The notes under the pieces: generated by a model
The model's database searches: none
Told to the model about the DNA's origin: nothing
What the model saw: only the letters and a program-made list of their open reading frames with translations
Position numbers and translations under genes: made by a program
Part shown: piece by piece, positions 53,804 through 62,118 of the stretch
Position numbering within the stretch: the stretch's first letter is position 1
How the letters are laid out: every line of letters begins with the position of its first letter
From: Verrucomicrobiia bacterium
Lineage (GTDB): Bacteria; Verrucomicrobiota; Verrucomicrobiia; Limisphaerales; UBA9464
Reading direction: 5' to 3'
NCBI GenBank assembly: GCA_019634635.1
Contig: JAHCBB010000005.1
Location: forward strand, 1-64,000
DNA length: 64,000 nucleotides

Positions 53804-54295
53804 ATGCGGACGGTGATCTACCCCGGAAGCTTTGACCCGCTGCACAACGGCCACCTGGATGTCGTCCGGCGCGCCGCGCAGATCTTCGACCGGGTGGTGG
53901 TTGCCGTCGCGGCGAACGAGGGCAAACGACCGCTGTTCAACCTGGAGGAGCGTTATGGGATCGTCCGGGATGCCGTCCGGGACCTGCCCAACGTCACGGC
54001 CGACCGCTTTGACGGGCTGTTGGTCAGCTACGTCGTCCGGCAGGGCGCATGCGCCGTCCTGCGAGGTTTGCGGGCGGTCAGCGACTTCGAATTTGAGTTT
54101 CAGCTCGCGCTGATGAACCGGAAGCTGGACGAGCGGGTGGAAACCTTGTTTCTCACCCCCAAGGACACCTACACGTTTGTCAGCTCGCGGTTGATCAAGG
54201 AGATCGCCCGGCTGGGCGGGGATGTTTCCCCGTTTGTGCCCGACAATGTCGTGCCGGCGCTCCGGGCCAAGCTGGGGCGCGCGGCAGCTGCCTGA
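53804..54295 (+). CDS. coaD: Phosphopantetheine adenylyltransferase
   Basis: A 163-residue protein catalysing the penultimate step of coenzyme A synthesis. It has the nucleotidyltransferase motif YPGSFDPLHNGHLDVVRRA, RGLRAVSDFEFEFQLALMNR and YTFVSSRLIKEIARLGGDVS. A TAGTGT hexamer ends 9 nt before the ATG, but no good -35 is seen. Confidence 0.97.
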   Translation: MRTVIYPGSFDPLHNGHLDVVRRAAQIFDRVVVAVAANEGKRPLFNLEERYGIVRDAVRDLPNVTADRFDGLLVSYVVRQGACAVLRGLRAVSDFEFEFQLALMNRKLDERVETLFLTPKDTYTFVSSRLIKEIARLGGDVSPFVPDNVVPALRAKLGRAAAA

Positions 54296-54366
54296 TGGGA
54301 CGGGTCCGGGCTCCCGGTCGGGATGAGCGGTTGTCGCCCGGGGAATCCATGGCACGATGATCCACG

Positions 54367-54840
54367 GTGCCATTGACGCGACTCACCCGTTCCCTCGACG
54401 CCGCCCTTGGCTGGCTGGAACTCGGACTTCCCGTGGAGGCGCTCCGGGAACTGGATGCCCTCGCCGAAGCGGACCGTCATCGCACGGAAACCCTGGAACT
54501 GCGTGCGGTGCTCCTGCAGCAACTTGGGCGTTGGGAGGAGGCCGGGGCGACCTATGAAATCCTCTGCCGGCAGGACGGGGCTTGCGCCGAGCGGTTCATC
54601 GCCTGGGGATGCTGCCTGTATGAGCAGAACCGGATCACCGAGGCCCGCGCCGCGCTGCTGGCGGCCCCCGACGGCGCACGGCAGAACGGCCTGTGGAACT
54701 TTCACCTCGCCTGCTATGAGTCCCTGCTGGGCAATCCGGACGAAGCCCGCCGGCTGGTCCGTCGCAGTCTCGAGATCGAACCCCGCCTCCGTTCACTTGC
54801 TGACGGGAACTCGAACCTGGCCCCGCTGCTGACGGCGTGA
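54367..54840 (+). CDS. TPR-like helical repeat protein
   Basis: A 157-residue protein from a GTG start. It is entirely helical with TPR-like spacing (LGWLELGLPVEALRELDAL; RWEEAGATYEILCRQ; LACYESLLGNPDEARRLVRRSLEIEP). It probably mediates protein-protein contacts. It lies 71 nt after coaD on the same strand and converges with the REC-PAS-phosphatase gene. The function is unknown. Confidence 0.75.
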   Translation: MPLTRLTRSLDAALGWLELGLPVEALRELDALAEADRHRTETLELRAVLLQQLGRWEEAGATYEILCRQDGACAERFIAWGCCLYEQNRITEARAALLAAPDGARQNGLWNFHLACYESLLGNPDEARRLVRRSLEIEPRLRSLADGNSNLAPLLTA

Positions 54841-54896
54841 GATCCCGGAGGAAGCCCGACGAGGTCCCGTTGCCGCCAGCAGTCCGGTCAGGATGG

Positions 54897-56438
54897 CTAC
54901 AGCACCTTGACCACGACAACGGTCAGATCGTCCGCCTGCGGTTCCGGTGAACTGAACGCCCGCGCCGCGTCACAAATCGCCTCGACCAGTTCCGCCGCCG
55001 GGCGATCCCGGTTCTGTCGCACCACCTCCAGCGCGCGCTCGACGCCAAACACGTCCTCCGCAGGGCTCATCGCTTCATCAATCCCGTCGGTGAGCAGCAG
55101 CAGGATGTCACCGGAGGACAACGGCACGCTTTCCGGCGGCGGGTACGGAGTGGTCCCCTGCCGGCCCAATGGGCGTCCGGACCGCCGCAACACGGTCTTG
55201 ACCCGCCCCTGCGCGTCGAGCACCTGACCGGCCGGGTGTCCGGCATTGGTGTACGTCAGGGTGCGGCTCCCGGCATCCAACCGGACCAGCAGCATGGTCA
55301 TATACCGTTCGCTCCCCAAATCCTCGGCCAGAAGTTCCTGGGTGCGGTTGAGGATCGCATCGGTGCTCCCGGGTCGGCGCGCCACCGGACGCAGGTACGC
55401 ACGCGCCTCGGCCATCAGGAGTGAGGGGCCCAACCCGTGGCCGCTGACGTCGGCGACCACAATGCCGAGCGCCTCATCCGACAGCGACAGGTAGTCGAAG
55501 TAATCGCCCCCGGTGGCCACCGCCGGATGCGAGACGCCGGCGATGTCGAATCCGGGCAGTTTCGGCGCCGACTTGGGGAAGAGCCGCTGCTGGACCTCGC
55601 GGGCGGCGGCAAACTCCTCCCGACTGTGACGCAGTTCCCGGTTGGCCTGCCGGCGTTCCGTCACGTCACGAAAGATGGAGACAATCCATTGCTGGTCCCC
55701 CATCTGCATGCCGGTCACTGCGAGGTCAATTTCCACCACCGAACCGTCGCGGCGGCGTCCCAGCGCCTCATCCGATTTGGCGCGTCCGGCCGCACGGAAC
55801 GTCTGCAGCCACTCGCCCGGCGGCAGATCCGGCGGTTGCAGCACGTCGAGCGTCTGACCCACCAAGTGCGCGGGGTCCCATCCGAAGACGCCGGACACCG
55901 CCGGGTTGGCAAACCGGATCACCCCGGAGAGATCCAGGAGCAGGACGGCATCCGTGGAATTTTCCCAGACCGACCGGTAGCGGAGTTCGCTCTCCCGGAG
56001 GGTGGCCTCGGCGGCCCGTCGGGCGGCGCGCACCTGGGCCTCCCGAAGCTCCCGCTGCACCGCCGGAACCAGGCGCCCCAGCGACCCCTTCATCAGGAAG
56101 TCGTGCGCACCGGCCTTCATCGCCGAAATGGCCACGCCCTCCTCGATCCCGGCCGAGATGATGATGAACGGGATGTCGAGACCGGTGGATTTCAGCAGCT
56201 CCAGCGCTTCGGGGGCGCTGAAACCCGGCATGGTGTGATCGCACAGGATCAAATCCCATGGCGCGCCACCCAGTGCCTCCCGCAACGAGGCGGCAGCATC
56301 CACGCGACGGCTGTGAACGTCCCATCCGCCGGTGCGCAGCAAGGTGACGAGAATGCGGGCGTCAAACTCCGAGTCCTCGACGATCAGGACCCGGAGCTTT
56401 CCCAGGGACGGCGTCGGTGCGGCAGTGCCGGGAGCCAT
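54897..56438 (-). CDS. Response-regulator PP2C phosphatase (REC-PAS-SpoIIE)
   Basis: A 513-residue protein. The receiver domain (about 15-130) has phosphoacceptor Asp67 (LILCDHTMPG) and a VLIVEDSEFDA start. The PAS domain (about 145-265) contains YRSVWENSTDAVLLLD, with DVTERRQ at its exit. The PP2C/RsbU domain (about 300-512) has metal motifs GGDYFD, VVADVSGHG, TNAGHPAG, LLTDGIDEA and ADDLTVVVV. It probably dephosphorylates an anti-anti-sigma STAS protein in response to a histidine kinase. It is the second RsbU-type phosphatase in this window and has no STAS partner next to it. Confidence 0.92.
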   Translation of the reverse strand: MAPGTAAPTPSLGKLRVLIVEDSEFDARILVTLLRTGGWDVHSRRVDAAASLREALGGAPWDLILCDHTMPGFSAPEALELLKSTGLDIPFIIISAGIEEGVAISAMKAGAHDFLMKGSLGRLVPAVQRELREAQVRAARRAAEATLRESELRYRSVWENSTDAVLLLDLSGVIRFANPAVSGVFGWDPAHLVGQTLDVLQPPDLPPGEWLQTFRAAGRAKSDEALGRRRDGSVVEIDLAVTGMQMGDQQWIVSIFRDVTERRQANRELRHSREEFAAAREVQQRLFPKSAPKLPGFDIAGVSHPAVATGGDYFDYLSLSDEALGIVVADVSGHGLGPSLLMAEARAYLRPVARRPGSTDAILNRTQELLAEDLGSERYMTMLLVRLDAGSRTLTYTNAGHPAGQVLDAQGRVKTVLRRSGRPLGRQGTTPYPPPESVPLSSGDILLLLTDGIDEAMSPAEDVFGVERALEVVRQNRDRPAAELVEAICDAARAFSSPEPQADDLTVVVVKVL

Positions 56439-56468
56439 CGGCGCATGCTCCGTCGGCGGCCGAAGACG

Positions 56469-57176
56469 TCAACCGAAGATCCGGCGACGTTGCAGGTATG
56501 CGAGTCCTCCGAAACCGAGCACCGCGAGCGCGAGGACTGAGGGCTCGGGAACCGCAGTGACCTGGGCGTAAAAATTCGCCGGTGTCTCGCCGCCGTTGAT
56601 CTGGCGAAGGGCCCACGATTCAGGGTCGTTGGGATCCAGCTTGACCCAGTAGTCATTGTAACTCCCGATCACACCCCCCAGCAGTTCGCCGCCAATCGTG
56701 GGTGCATCGGCGAGCGACAGCGCGGCCCGATCCCCCTCCGCACCGCTCAGTCCGAGGAACTGGATGGACCATGTGATGGTGTCCGGAACGAGAACGTTTG
56801 GCGCCAGGACCACCGTCTGCTCGCCCGGAGCAAGGCTCAGGAGGCTGCTTTCCCAAAGGAGGGTGCCGGGCCGGGGAGCCGTGTCCTGGCCCGGAAGGGC
56901 GCTGAGGCCGTCGTTGGCATAGATCCGTACCACCGCCTGGGCCGCAGGGACGACCGGCGAAAAATCACCGCTGTAACGGAAGACCAGATCCGTCACGTAC
57001 CGGTCGGTGCCCGCCAAGGCGATCTCGTCGCCATACTCCCGGGTGATCTGTGCGCCAAAGCCCGGCTGAACGTTCAACGTGTTGTCGAAGACCACCGCCG
57101 CAGAAGCGGTGGTGACCCCCACGAGAAGGGCGGCCCCGACGAGCGGAATCCTGTGGCCGTGCGATGCGGGATTCAT
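56469..57176 (-). CDS. PEP-CTERM sorting-domain protein
   Basis: A 235-residue secreted protein. The signal peptide is about 1-27. The mature domain (FRYSGDFSPVVPAAQAVVRIYANDG) is beta-rich. The C-terminus carries the sorting signal AVPEPSVLALAVLGFGGLAYLQRRR: the PEP motif, a membrane segment and an Arg cluster, recognised by exosortase. No exosortase gene is in the window. It lies 16 nt downstream of the tRNA-Lys gene on the same strand. Confidence 0.9.
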   Translation of the reverse strand: MNPASHGHRIPLVGAALLVGVTTASAAVVFDNTLNVQPGFGAQITREYGDEIALAGTDRYVTDLVFRYSGDFSPVVPAAQAVVRIYANDGLSALPGQDTAPRPGTLLWESSLLSLAPGEQTVVLAPNVLVPDTITWSIQFLGLSGAEGDRAALSLADAPTIGGELLGGVIGSYNDYWVKLDPNDPESWALRQINGGETPANFYAQVTAVPEPSVLALAVLGFGGLAYLQRRRIFG

Positions 57177-57192
57177 GAGTAATTGGATTGGG

Positions 57193-57267
57193 TGGTGCCC
57201 CGGCCAGGACTTGAACCTGGAACCAACTGATTAAGAGTCAGCTGCTCTGCCATTGAGCTACCGAGGC
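57193..57267 (-). tRNA. tRNA-Lys (anticodon CTT)
   Basis: The minus strand folds as a cloverleaf. The acceptor 5' GCCTCGG pairs with CCGGGGC, D-arm GCTCAATGGCAGAGC, anticodon arm GCTGA-CTCTTAA-TCAGT with anticodon CTT, T-arm CCAGG-TTCAAGT-CCTGG, discriminator A and an encoded CCA end. It decodes AAG. Confidence 0.95.
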
Positions 57268-57282
57268 GACCGTGTTCGAGCG

Positions 57283-57311
57283 AAGCTGGGCAGTCGCCCA
57301 ACTGTTGTCAA
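57283..57311 (-). promoter_or_regulatory. Candidate promoter of tRNA-Lys
   Basis: On the minus strand TTGACA (57306-57311) and CAGCTT (57283-57288) are separated by 17 nt and end 15 nt before the mature tRNA 5' end. The -35 overlaps the stop codon of the DUF2851 gene. Confidence 0.45.
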
Positions 57312-58813
57312 TCAAGCGATTTCATGGATGTGGGGGCGCCCGGAGGCGGAGGCGCCGGGTTCCGTTGGCGGACCCACCCAGGGAACCGGCAGGCCCCGCA
57401 GAGCGGACCCGCCCGTTGGCAAAAGTCCTGCAAAATCTGATGGAGGCCCTGCTGGGCCGCGCCGGACTCCAGTCCCCGTCGCCGCGCCCCGCCGAACAAA
57501 CGTTCCCGCGCCAACCGGAGTCCGGCGTTGTCCCCGGCCCCGGGCCACAGGAAGAACCGCCGGACGGCCTCCCTGGCGAGATCATCCCGGTTTCGGTCCT
57601 GCGTGCGGGCATACAACCACGGGAGCACGACGTTCAGCGCCAGTTCGGAGATCCGGGAAGCCCCCAGGAGCGGCGCCGATCCGGAAATCCGCCCGGATCC
57701 CAGAGTCAAATGGCGGCTCCAGAAGTCCCCGGGCACCGGGGGCGGGGTCAGCAGGCGCCGGAGTTCGCGGGGGAATCCCCGTGGAGAGGCCGGACGCTCC
57801 AGCCATTGCTCCAAGGCCGGACCCAGGAGATCCCCGGCGCGCCATCGGGCAGCAACGATCATCCGGCGCAGCGGATGATTGGCGGGACGCACCCCGCCGA
57901 GCCGCCATGCGAATCGCGGAACGATGCGGCCTTCCCAGGCATCGCGCTCCCGCCACCACAGGTCCCAGAGCCGGCGCACCTCAACCCGGCCGGCCCCTCG
58001 CGGAAGTTCTGCCGGCAGCAGCCCGGAGAGACCGAGCAGCCGGGCCTCCCAGAGTTCCCTGGGATCCCCCGGATGGGGATCGGAGTGCGGTCCCACGGGA
58101 ACCAGTTCGGCCAACCGCCGCATCGGCCAGCCGTTGTGCTTGTATCCGAGTGCCACCAGCAGACCCTCCCAGAGCGCCTGGTCCCAACCCGCATGGCGTG
58201 CCCGGATCCGAAATCCCCCCGCCCGGTCGCGCAACCGCACCCGGGCCGCCTCGTGAATCAGCACCCGCACGTCTGCCGGATCCAGATCGCGCAAGGGACC
58301 GGCGCAAAGCCCGGGGAGATTCTCCGGCACGAGCGCCGGAGCCCGTGTTTCAAGCCATTCAGCCAGTTCGGCAAGCGGGGCATCCAGATGCGGCAGCAGC
58401 GCCAGCACCGGCGACAGAACCGTCCGGCGCGGCGCGGACCAGACCACGTGCAACACCACCCGGCCGTAGGCGGGGTTCCCGGCGTGCTGATGGGTCCGCC
58501 AGCCGGAGACGTCGCGGTCCACCTCGACATCCCCGCGGACGGCAGGCGCGTCACCCACCTGAATCACGGCGTCCCGAAAATCCGGGCCTGGCTCCCGGTT
58601 CCAATAGCCGGGATGAAGGACCCGGACCGGAGGACCGTCCAGAGTTCGCAACCGGTCCCGATGAATCCGCTGGTGCCTCCAGATCTGCTGCATCCACCGC
58701 TCCGGCGGGACGGTGTCCTCCCGCAGCCCGCGATCGCCCGCGTGGGCGGCTCTCGCGACGGCGTAGGAGTTTCCGGGGCTTTCCGCCAGCATGCCCGGTG
58801 GATTTCCAGACAT
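57308..58813 (-). CDS. DUF2851 family protein
   Basis: A 501-residue cytoplasmic protein. ERWMQQIWRHQRI near the N-terminus, VRVLHPGYWNREPGPDFRDAVIQVG and DVEVDRDVSGWRTHQHAGNPAYGRVVLHVVW are typical of DUF2851, found in Bacteroidota, Planctomycetota and Verrucomicrobiota. The beta-rich N-terminal part with an acidic pocket (DFRDA...GDVEV) recalls nuclease-like folds, but the function is unknown. The start is uncertain: ATGs at 58813 and 58792 both precede the conserved part. Confidence 0.88.
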   Translation of the reverse strand: MSGNPPGMLAESPGNSYAVARAAHAGDRGLREDTVPPERWMQQIWRHQRIHRDRLRTLDGPPVRVLHPGYWNREPGPDFRDAVIQVGDAPAVRGDVEVDRDVSGWRTHQHAGNPAYGRVVLHVVWSAPRRTVLSPVLALLPHLDAPLAELAEWLETRAPALVPENLPGLCAGPLRDLDPADVRVLIHEAARVRLRDRAGGFRIRARHAGWDQALWEGLLVALGYKHNGWPMRRLAELVPVGPHSDPHPGDPRELWEARLLGLSGLLPAELPRGAGRVEVRRLWDLWWRERDAWEGRIVPRFAWRLGGVRPANHPLRRMIVAARWRAGDLLGPALEQWLERPASPRGFPRELRRLLTPPPVPGDFWSRHLTLGSGRISGSAPLLGASRISELALNVVLPWLYARTQDRNRDDLAREAVRRFFLWPGAGDNAGLRLARERLFGGARRRGLESGAAQQGLHQILQDFCQRAGPLCGACRFPGWVRQRNPAPPPPGAPTSMKSLD

Positions 58814-58889
58814 GCCTGCGCTATGTCAAGGCGCAGCGGGGGGGGCCTTCAAGGTCCCCCCAAGCCCTGATATCCTTTATCATGTTCCA

Positions 58890-60275
58890 ATGCAATGTAT
58901 TGTGAAGATGATTTTTCGCATCGCTCCCCTGATTTTGGGAGGGGCCATCGCGGGCTCCACAGCGTGGGGCGCCGCGGCTCCGGAGTTTGCACCACCGGAC
59001 GCCAGCGGGGGCGATGTGCGCCGGGATGCAACGGTGATGGCGGTCGAGGCGGTGCTGCCCAGCGTGGTGAACATCGCGACGCGCACCTGGGTGGACGCGG
59101 AGGATCCCTACGAGCGGATGGTCCGTCAGTTCTTCCGTCAGGAGCGCCAGCCCCAGGCCAGCTACAGCCGCGGCTCGGGCGTGGTCATTGATGAGGACGG
59201 CTATGTGCTGACCAACACGCATGTGGTGGCCAATGCCGACGACATCTGGGTGCAGTTCTTTGATACGGAGGGTTCCGAGTCCATCCGTGCCGAGCGCGTG
59301 GTTCTTTCCCGATCCAAGGACGTGGCGGTGCTCAAGCTCAGGCCGGCGACACCCCGAAAATTTCGGGCGGTGCGGTTCGCGGCGAATGACGATCTGTTGC
59401 TCGGTGAAACCGTGCTGGCCCTGGGGAACCCGTTCGGACTCGGTGGATCCGTCTCGCGGGGCATCCTGAGCTCCAAGTCCCGACGCCCTGCGGGCCTGGT
59501 TCCCGAGGGCGAAACGCTCAACATCGCCGACTGGCTGCAGACCGATGCGGCCGTCAATCCGGGCAACTCCGGCGGACCCCTGATCAATCTGCGCGGGGAA
59601 CTCATCGGGCTGAACGTGGCGGTGTTCAATCCCAGCTACGGACAGGGGATCGGGTTCGCCATTCCGGTCCGCCAGATTCACGAGGCGCTCGGCGAGATGC
59701 TGTCGGGGGAGTCCATCGGCGGGTACTGGTTCGGAGGCCGGCTCAATGGAGCGGCGCGCCCGCTGGTGGTGCAGTCGGTCCAGCCCGGCAGCCCGGCGGC
59801 AGCGGCGGGATTGCGCCGGGGGGACGAGGTGCTGCGTCTCAACGGGCGCTGGCTCGACTCCCTGATTGCGTTCAACGAGGAGATCAGCCGGGCCGGCGAC
59901 CGGCAGGACATTGCCGTGCACATCCGGCGTGGTCCGGAGGTCCGGACCTTGAGCCTGCGGCTGCTCGACGAGCGGGCGTTCTTCAACAACGACCTGCTCC
60001 GGAAACGTCTCGGCCTCTCGGTCCGCGTGGCGCGCGGCGGCGGCCTGGTGATTGACCTCGTGGAGCGGGGCGGGCCGGCCGCCGGGGCAAGGCTGCGTCC
60101 CGGCCACCTCATCACCGCGGCCGACGGACACCCCACGGAAACGCTGGTTCAACTGGCGCGTCAGACGCACGGCAAGCCCCGCGGCGAGGAGATCCGCCTG
60201 GCCGTCATCATTGAAGAGGCGTTGGGCCAGTACCTGCGACGATCCGAGGGCGAGGTGAAGGTGCGGGTCCGGTGA
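58890..60275 (+). CDS. HtrA/Deg-type periplasmic serine protease with two PDZ domains
   Basis: A 461-residue protein with an export signal (about 1-28). In the trypsin-like domain (about 45-265) the triad is complete: His111 (LTNTHVVANAD), Asp144 (SKDVAVLKL) and Ser227 (VNPGNSGGPL). Two PDZ domains follow (about 270-360 and 370-460; AAAAGLRRGDEVLRLNG, PAAGARLRPGHLITAADG). It degrades or refolds damaged envelope proteins. The ATG at 58890 lies 6 nt after TATCAT. An ATG at 58908 is the alternative. Confidence 0.95.
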   Translation: MQCIVKMIFRIAPLILGGAIAGSTAWGAAAPEFAPPDASGGDVRRDATVMAVEAVLPSVVNIATRTWVDAEDPYERMVRQFFRQERQPQASYSRGSGVVIDEDGYVLTNTHVVANADDIWVQFFDTEGSESIRAERVVLSRSKDVAVLKLRPATPRKFRAVRFAANDDLLLGETVLALGNPFGLGGSVSRGILSSKSRRPAGLVPEGETLNIADWLQTDAAVNPGNSGGPLINLRGELIGLNVAVFNPSYGQGIGFAIPVRQIHEALGEMLSGESIGGYWFGGRLNGAARPLVVQSVQPGSPAAAAGLRRGDEVLRLNGRWLDSLIAFNEEISRAGDRQDIAVHIRRGPEVRTLSLRLLDERAFFNNDLLRKRLGLSVRVARGGGLVIDLVERGGPAAGARLRPGHLITAADGHPTETLVQLARQTHGKPRGEEIRLAVIIEEALGQYLRRSEGEVKVRVR

Positions 60276-60291
60276 ATCCGCCGCTTTCCCC

Positions 60292-60321
60292 TTGGGACCC
60301 CTCCTGCCCGGTGCATAGGAT
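60292..60321 (+). promoter_or_regulatory. Candidate promoter of the GldA-like operon
   Basis: TTGGGA (60292-60297) and TAGGAT (60316-60321) are separated by 18 nt, upstream of the ATPase gene and 16 nt after the HtrA stop. Confidence 0.4.
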
Positions 60322-60351
60322 TCACCCCATCGCACGATGGAGCCACCGCCC

Positions 60352-61296
60352 ATGATCGAGGTGAAGGGCCTCACCAAACGCTACCCCGGGCGCACCGCGG
60401 TGAATGGCATCTCATTCACCGTGACGCGAGGGGAGGTGGTGGGCTTCCTCGGGCCGAACGGCGCCGGCAAGTCCACAACGATGCGCATCCTCGCCTCGTA
60501 CCTCCCCGGTACCAGCGGCACGGCCCGGGTTGCCGGGTTTGACGTGTTCCACCAGCCCGACGAAGTCCGCCGCCGGATCGGCTACATGCCGGAGAATAAT
60601 CCGCTGCACCTCGACATGCGGGTGCGGGAGTACCTGAAGTTCCGCGCGCGCCTGAAGGGGCTCGGATGGCGCCGCAGTCGGGGTCGTGTGGACACCGTTC
60701 TGGAGCAGTGCGGGCTTGCCGAGGTGCAGCAGCGGATCATCGGGCAGCTGTCCAAGGGGTACCGCCAGCGGGTGGGTCTTGCCGACGCCCTGGTCCACGA
60801 ACCGGACCTGATCATCTTGGACGAGCCGACCATCGGCCTGGATCCGCACCAGATCCGCGCCGTGCGCGCCCTCATCAAGGATCTGGCGCAACGGCACACC
60901 GTGCTGCTGTCCACGCACATTCTGAGCGAGGTCGAGGTCACCTGTTCACGGGTCCTCATTCTCAACCGCGGCGAGATCATCGCCGCCGACACCGCCGCCA
61001 ACCTGGAGCGGCGCCTCAGTCTGGATGGCGGCGTGGTCGCCGAGGTGGCCGTCCCGGCGGCGGTGCTTCAGGACGCGGTGCGGGATCTGCCCGACGTCCT
61101 GCACGCGGCAGTTGAGCCCATGGACGGCCCGTACCAGCGCCTGACGCTGTCCCCGCGGGCCGGTGTGGACCTGCGTCCGATGGTGTATGAGCTGGTCCGG
61201 GCGAACGACTGGCCGCTGCGGGAGTTGACCCGGCGCCATCATTCGCTCGAGGAGATTTTCGTTCACCTCACCCGCAGCCGGAAGGAGGCGGAATGA
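60352..61296 (+). CDS. ABC transporter ATPase (GldA/NatA-like)
   Basis: A 314-residue protein with Walker A GPNGAGKSTTMRIL, signature LSKGYRQRVGLADAL (SKGYRQR form typical of this family), Walker B LIILDEPTIGLDP and switch His in LLSTHILSEVE. A C-terminal regulatory domain follows. The ATG at 60352 has GGAG nearby; an in-frame ATG at 60337 adds five residues. With the next three genes it matches the GldA-GldF-GldG-DUF4340 export module. Confidence 0.92.
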   Translation: MIEVKGLTKRYPGRTAVNGISFTVTRGEVVGFLGPNGAGKSTTMRILASYLPGTSGTARVAGFDVFHQPDEVRRRIGYMPENNPLHLDMRVREYLKFRARLKGLGWRRSRGRVDTVLEQCGLAEVQQRIIGQLSKGYRQRVGLADALVHEPDLIILDEPTIGLDPHQIRAVRALIKDLAQRHTVLLSTHILSEVEVTCSRVLILNRGEIIAADTAANLERRLSLDGGVVAEVAVPAAVLQDAVRDLPDVLHAAVEPMDGPYQRLTLSPRAGVDLRPMVYELVRANDWPLRELTRRHHSLEEIFVHLTRSRKEAE

Positions 61297-61354
61297 CCGG
61301 GGGCACGCGCGACCTGCCCGCCCGGGCACCCGCCGACCTCCGCAACCCCCGGTG

Positions 61355-62107
61355 ATGCGCGTCTTTCTCACCCTCGTGCGGCGCGAACTCGGCGCGACCT
61401 TCAAGTCGCTGACCGGCTACGTGGTGATCGCCGCCTCCCTCTGGTTGACCGGTCTGGCGGTGATGGACCTCATCGGATGGCTCAACAACCGGCCGACCGA
61501 CGCCCCGCTGGCGGAGCTGTTTTATCAAAGCACCTACTTCTGGGTCATCCTGCTGGTGGTCACGCCGGTGATCACGATGCGGACCTTTGCGGCGGAGCGG
61601 TCCACGGGGACCTATGAGGCGCTGATGACGACTCCGGTGGGCGAATGGGAGGTGGTGCTCGCGAAGTTTGCGGGCGCGCTGGTGTTCTACCTGCTGACCT
61701 GGCTGCCACTCCTGGGGGTGCTGCTGGCCCTGCGCCGGGTGACCGGGGAGGTGCTGGTGCTCGATCCCCTGGTGACGTCGGTGGCGTTCGTTGGAGTCAC
61801 CCTCGTGGGGTCCGTGTATCTGGCGCTCGGGCTGTTCGCCTCGTCCCTCACCCGAAGCCAGATCATCGCCGCCATGACGGCGTTCCTCATGGGCATCGCG
61901 CTCTGGATGGCCGGGATTCGTCCGCCGGCGGCCGACGGCCTCAGGGGGGGGCTGGGTCGTGCGCTCGAGCAGGTGTCGCTGGTGCGGCAGATGGAGGATT
62001 TTGCACGGGGTGTTCTCGACTCCCGCCATGTGGTCTTTTGCGTGACGATGACCGTTCTGTTCCTGTTCCTAACCCAGCGCGTCGTTGAGGGACGCCGTTG
62101 GAAGTGA
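61355..62107 (+). CDS. ABC-2 permease (GldF-like)
   Basis: About 250 residues with six membrane segments. VTPVITMRTFAAERSTGTYEALMTTPVGEWEVVLAKF is the conserved ABC-2 coupling region. The last segment ends FLFLTQRVVEGRRWK. A GTG (61352) immediately precedes the ATG. It lies 58 nt after the ATPase gene and precedes the GldG-like gene by 11 nt. It is presumed to be the membrane channel of the exporter. Confidence 0.9.
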   Translation: MRVFLTLVRRELGATFKSLTGYVVIAASLWLTGLAVMDLIGWLNNRPTDAPLAELFYQSTYFWVILLVVTPVITMRTFAAERSTGTYEALMTTPVGEWEVVLAKFAGALVFYLLTWLPLLGVLLALRRVTGEVLVLDPLVTSVAFVGVTLVGSVYLALGLFASSLTRSQIIAAMTAFLMGIALWMAGIRPPAADGLRGGLGRALEQVSLVRQMEDFARGVLDSRHVVFCVTMTVLFLFLTQRVVEGRRWK

Positions 62108-62118
62108 GCCCGCGCCCG

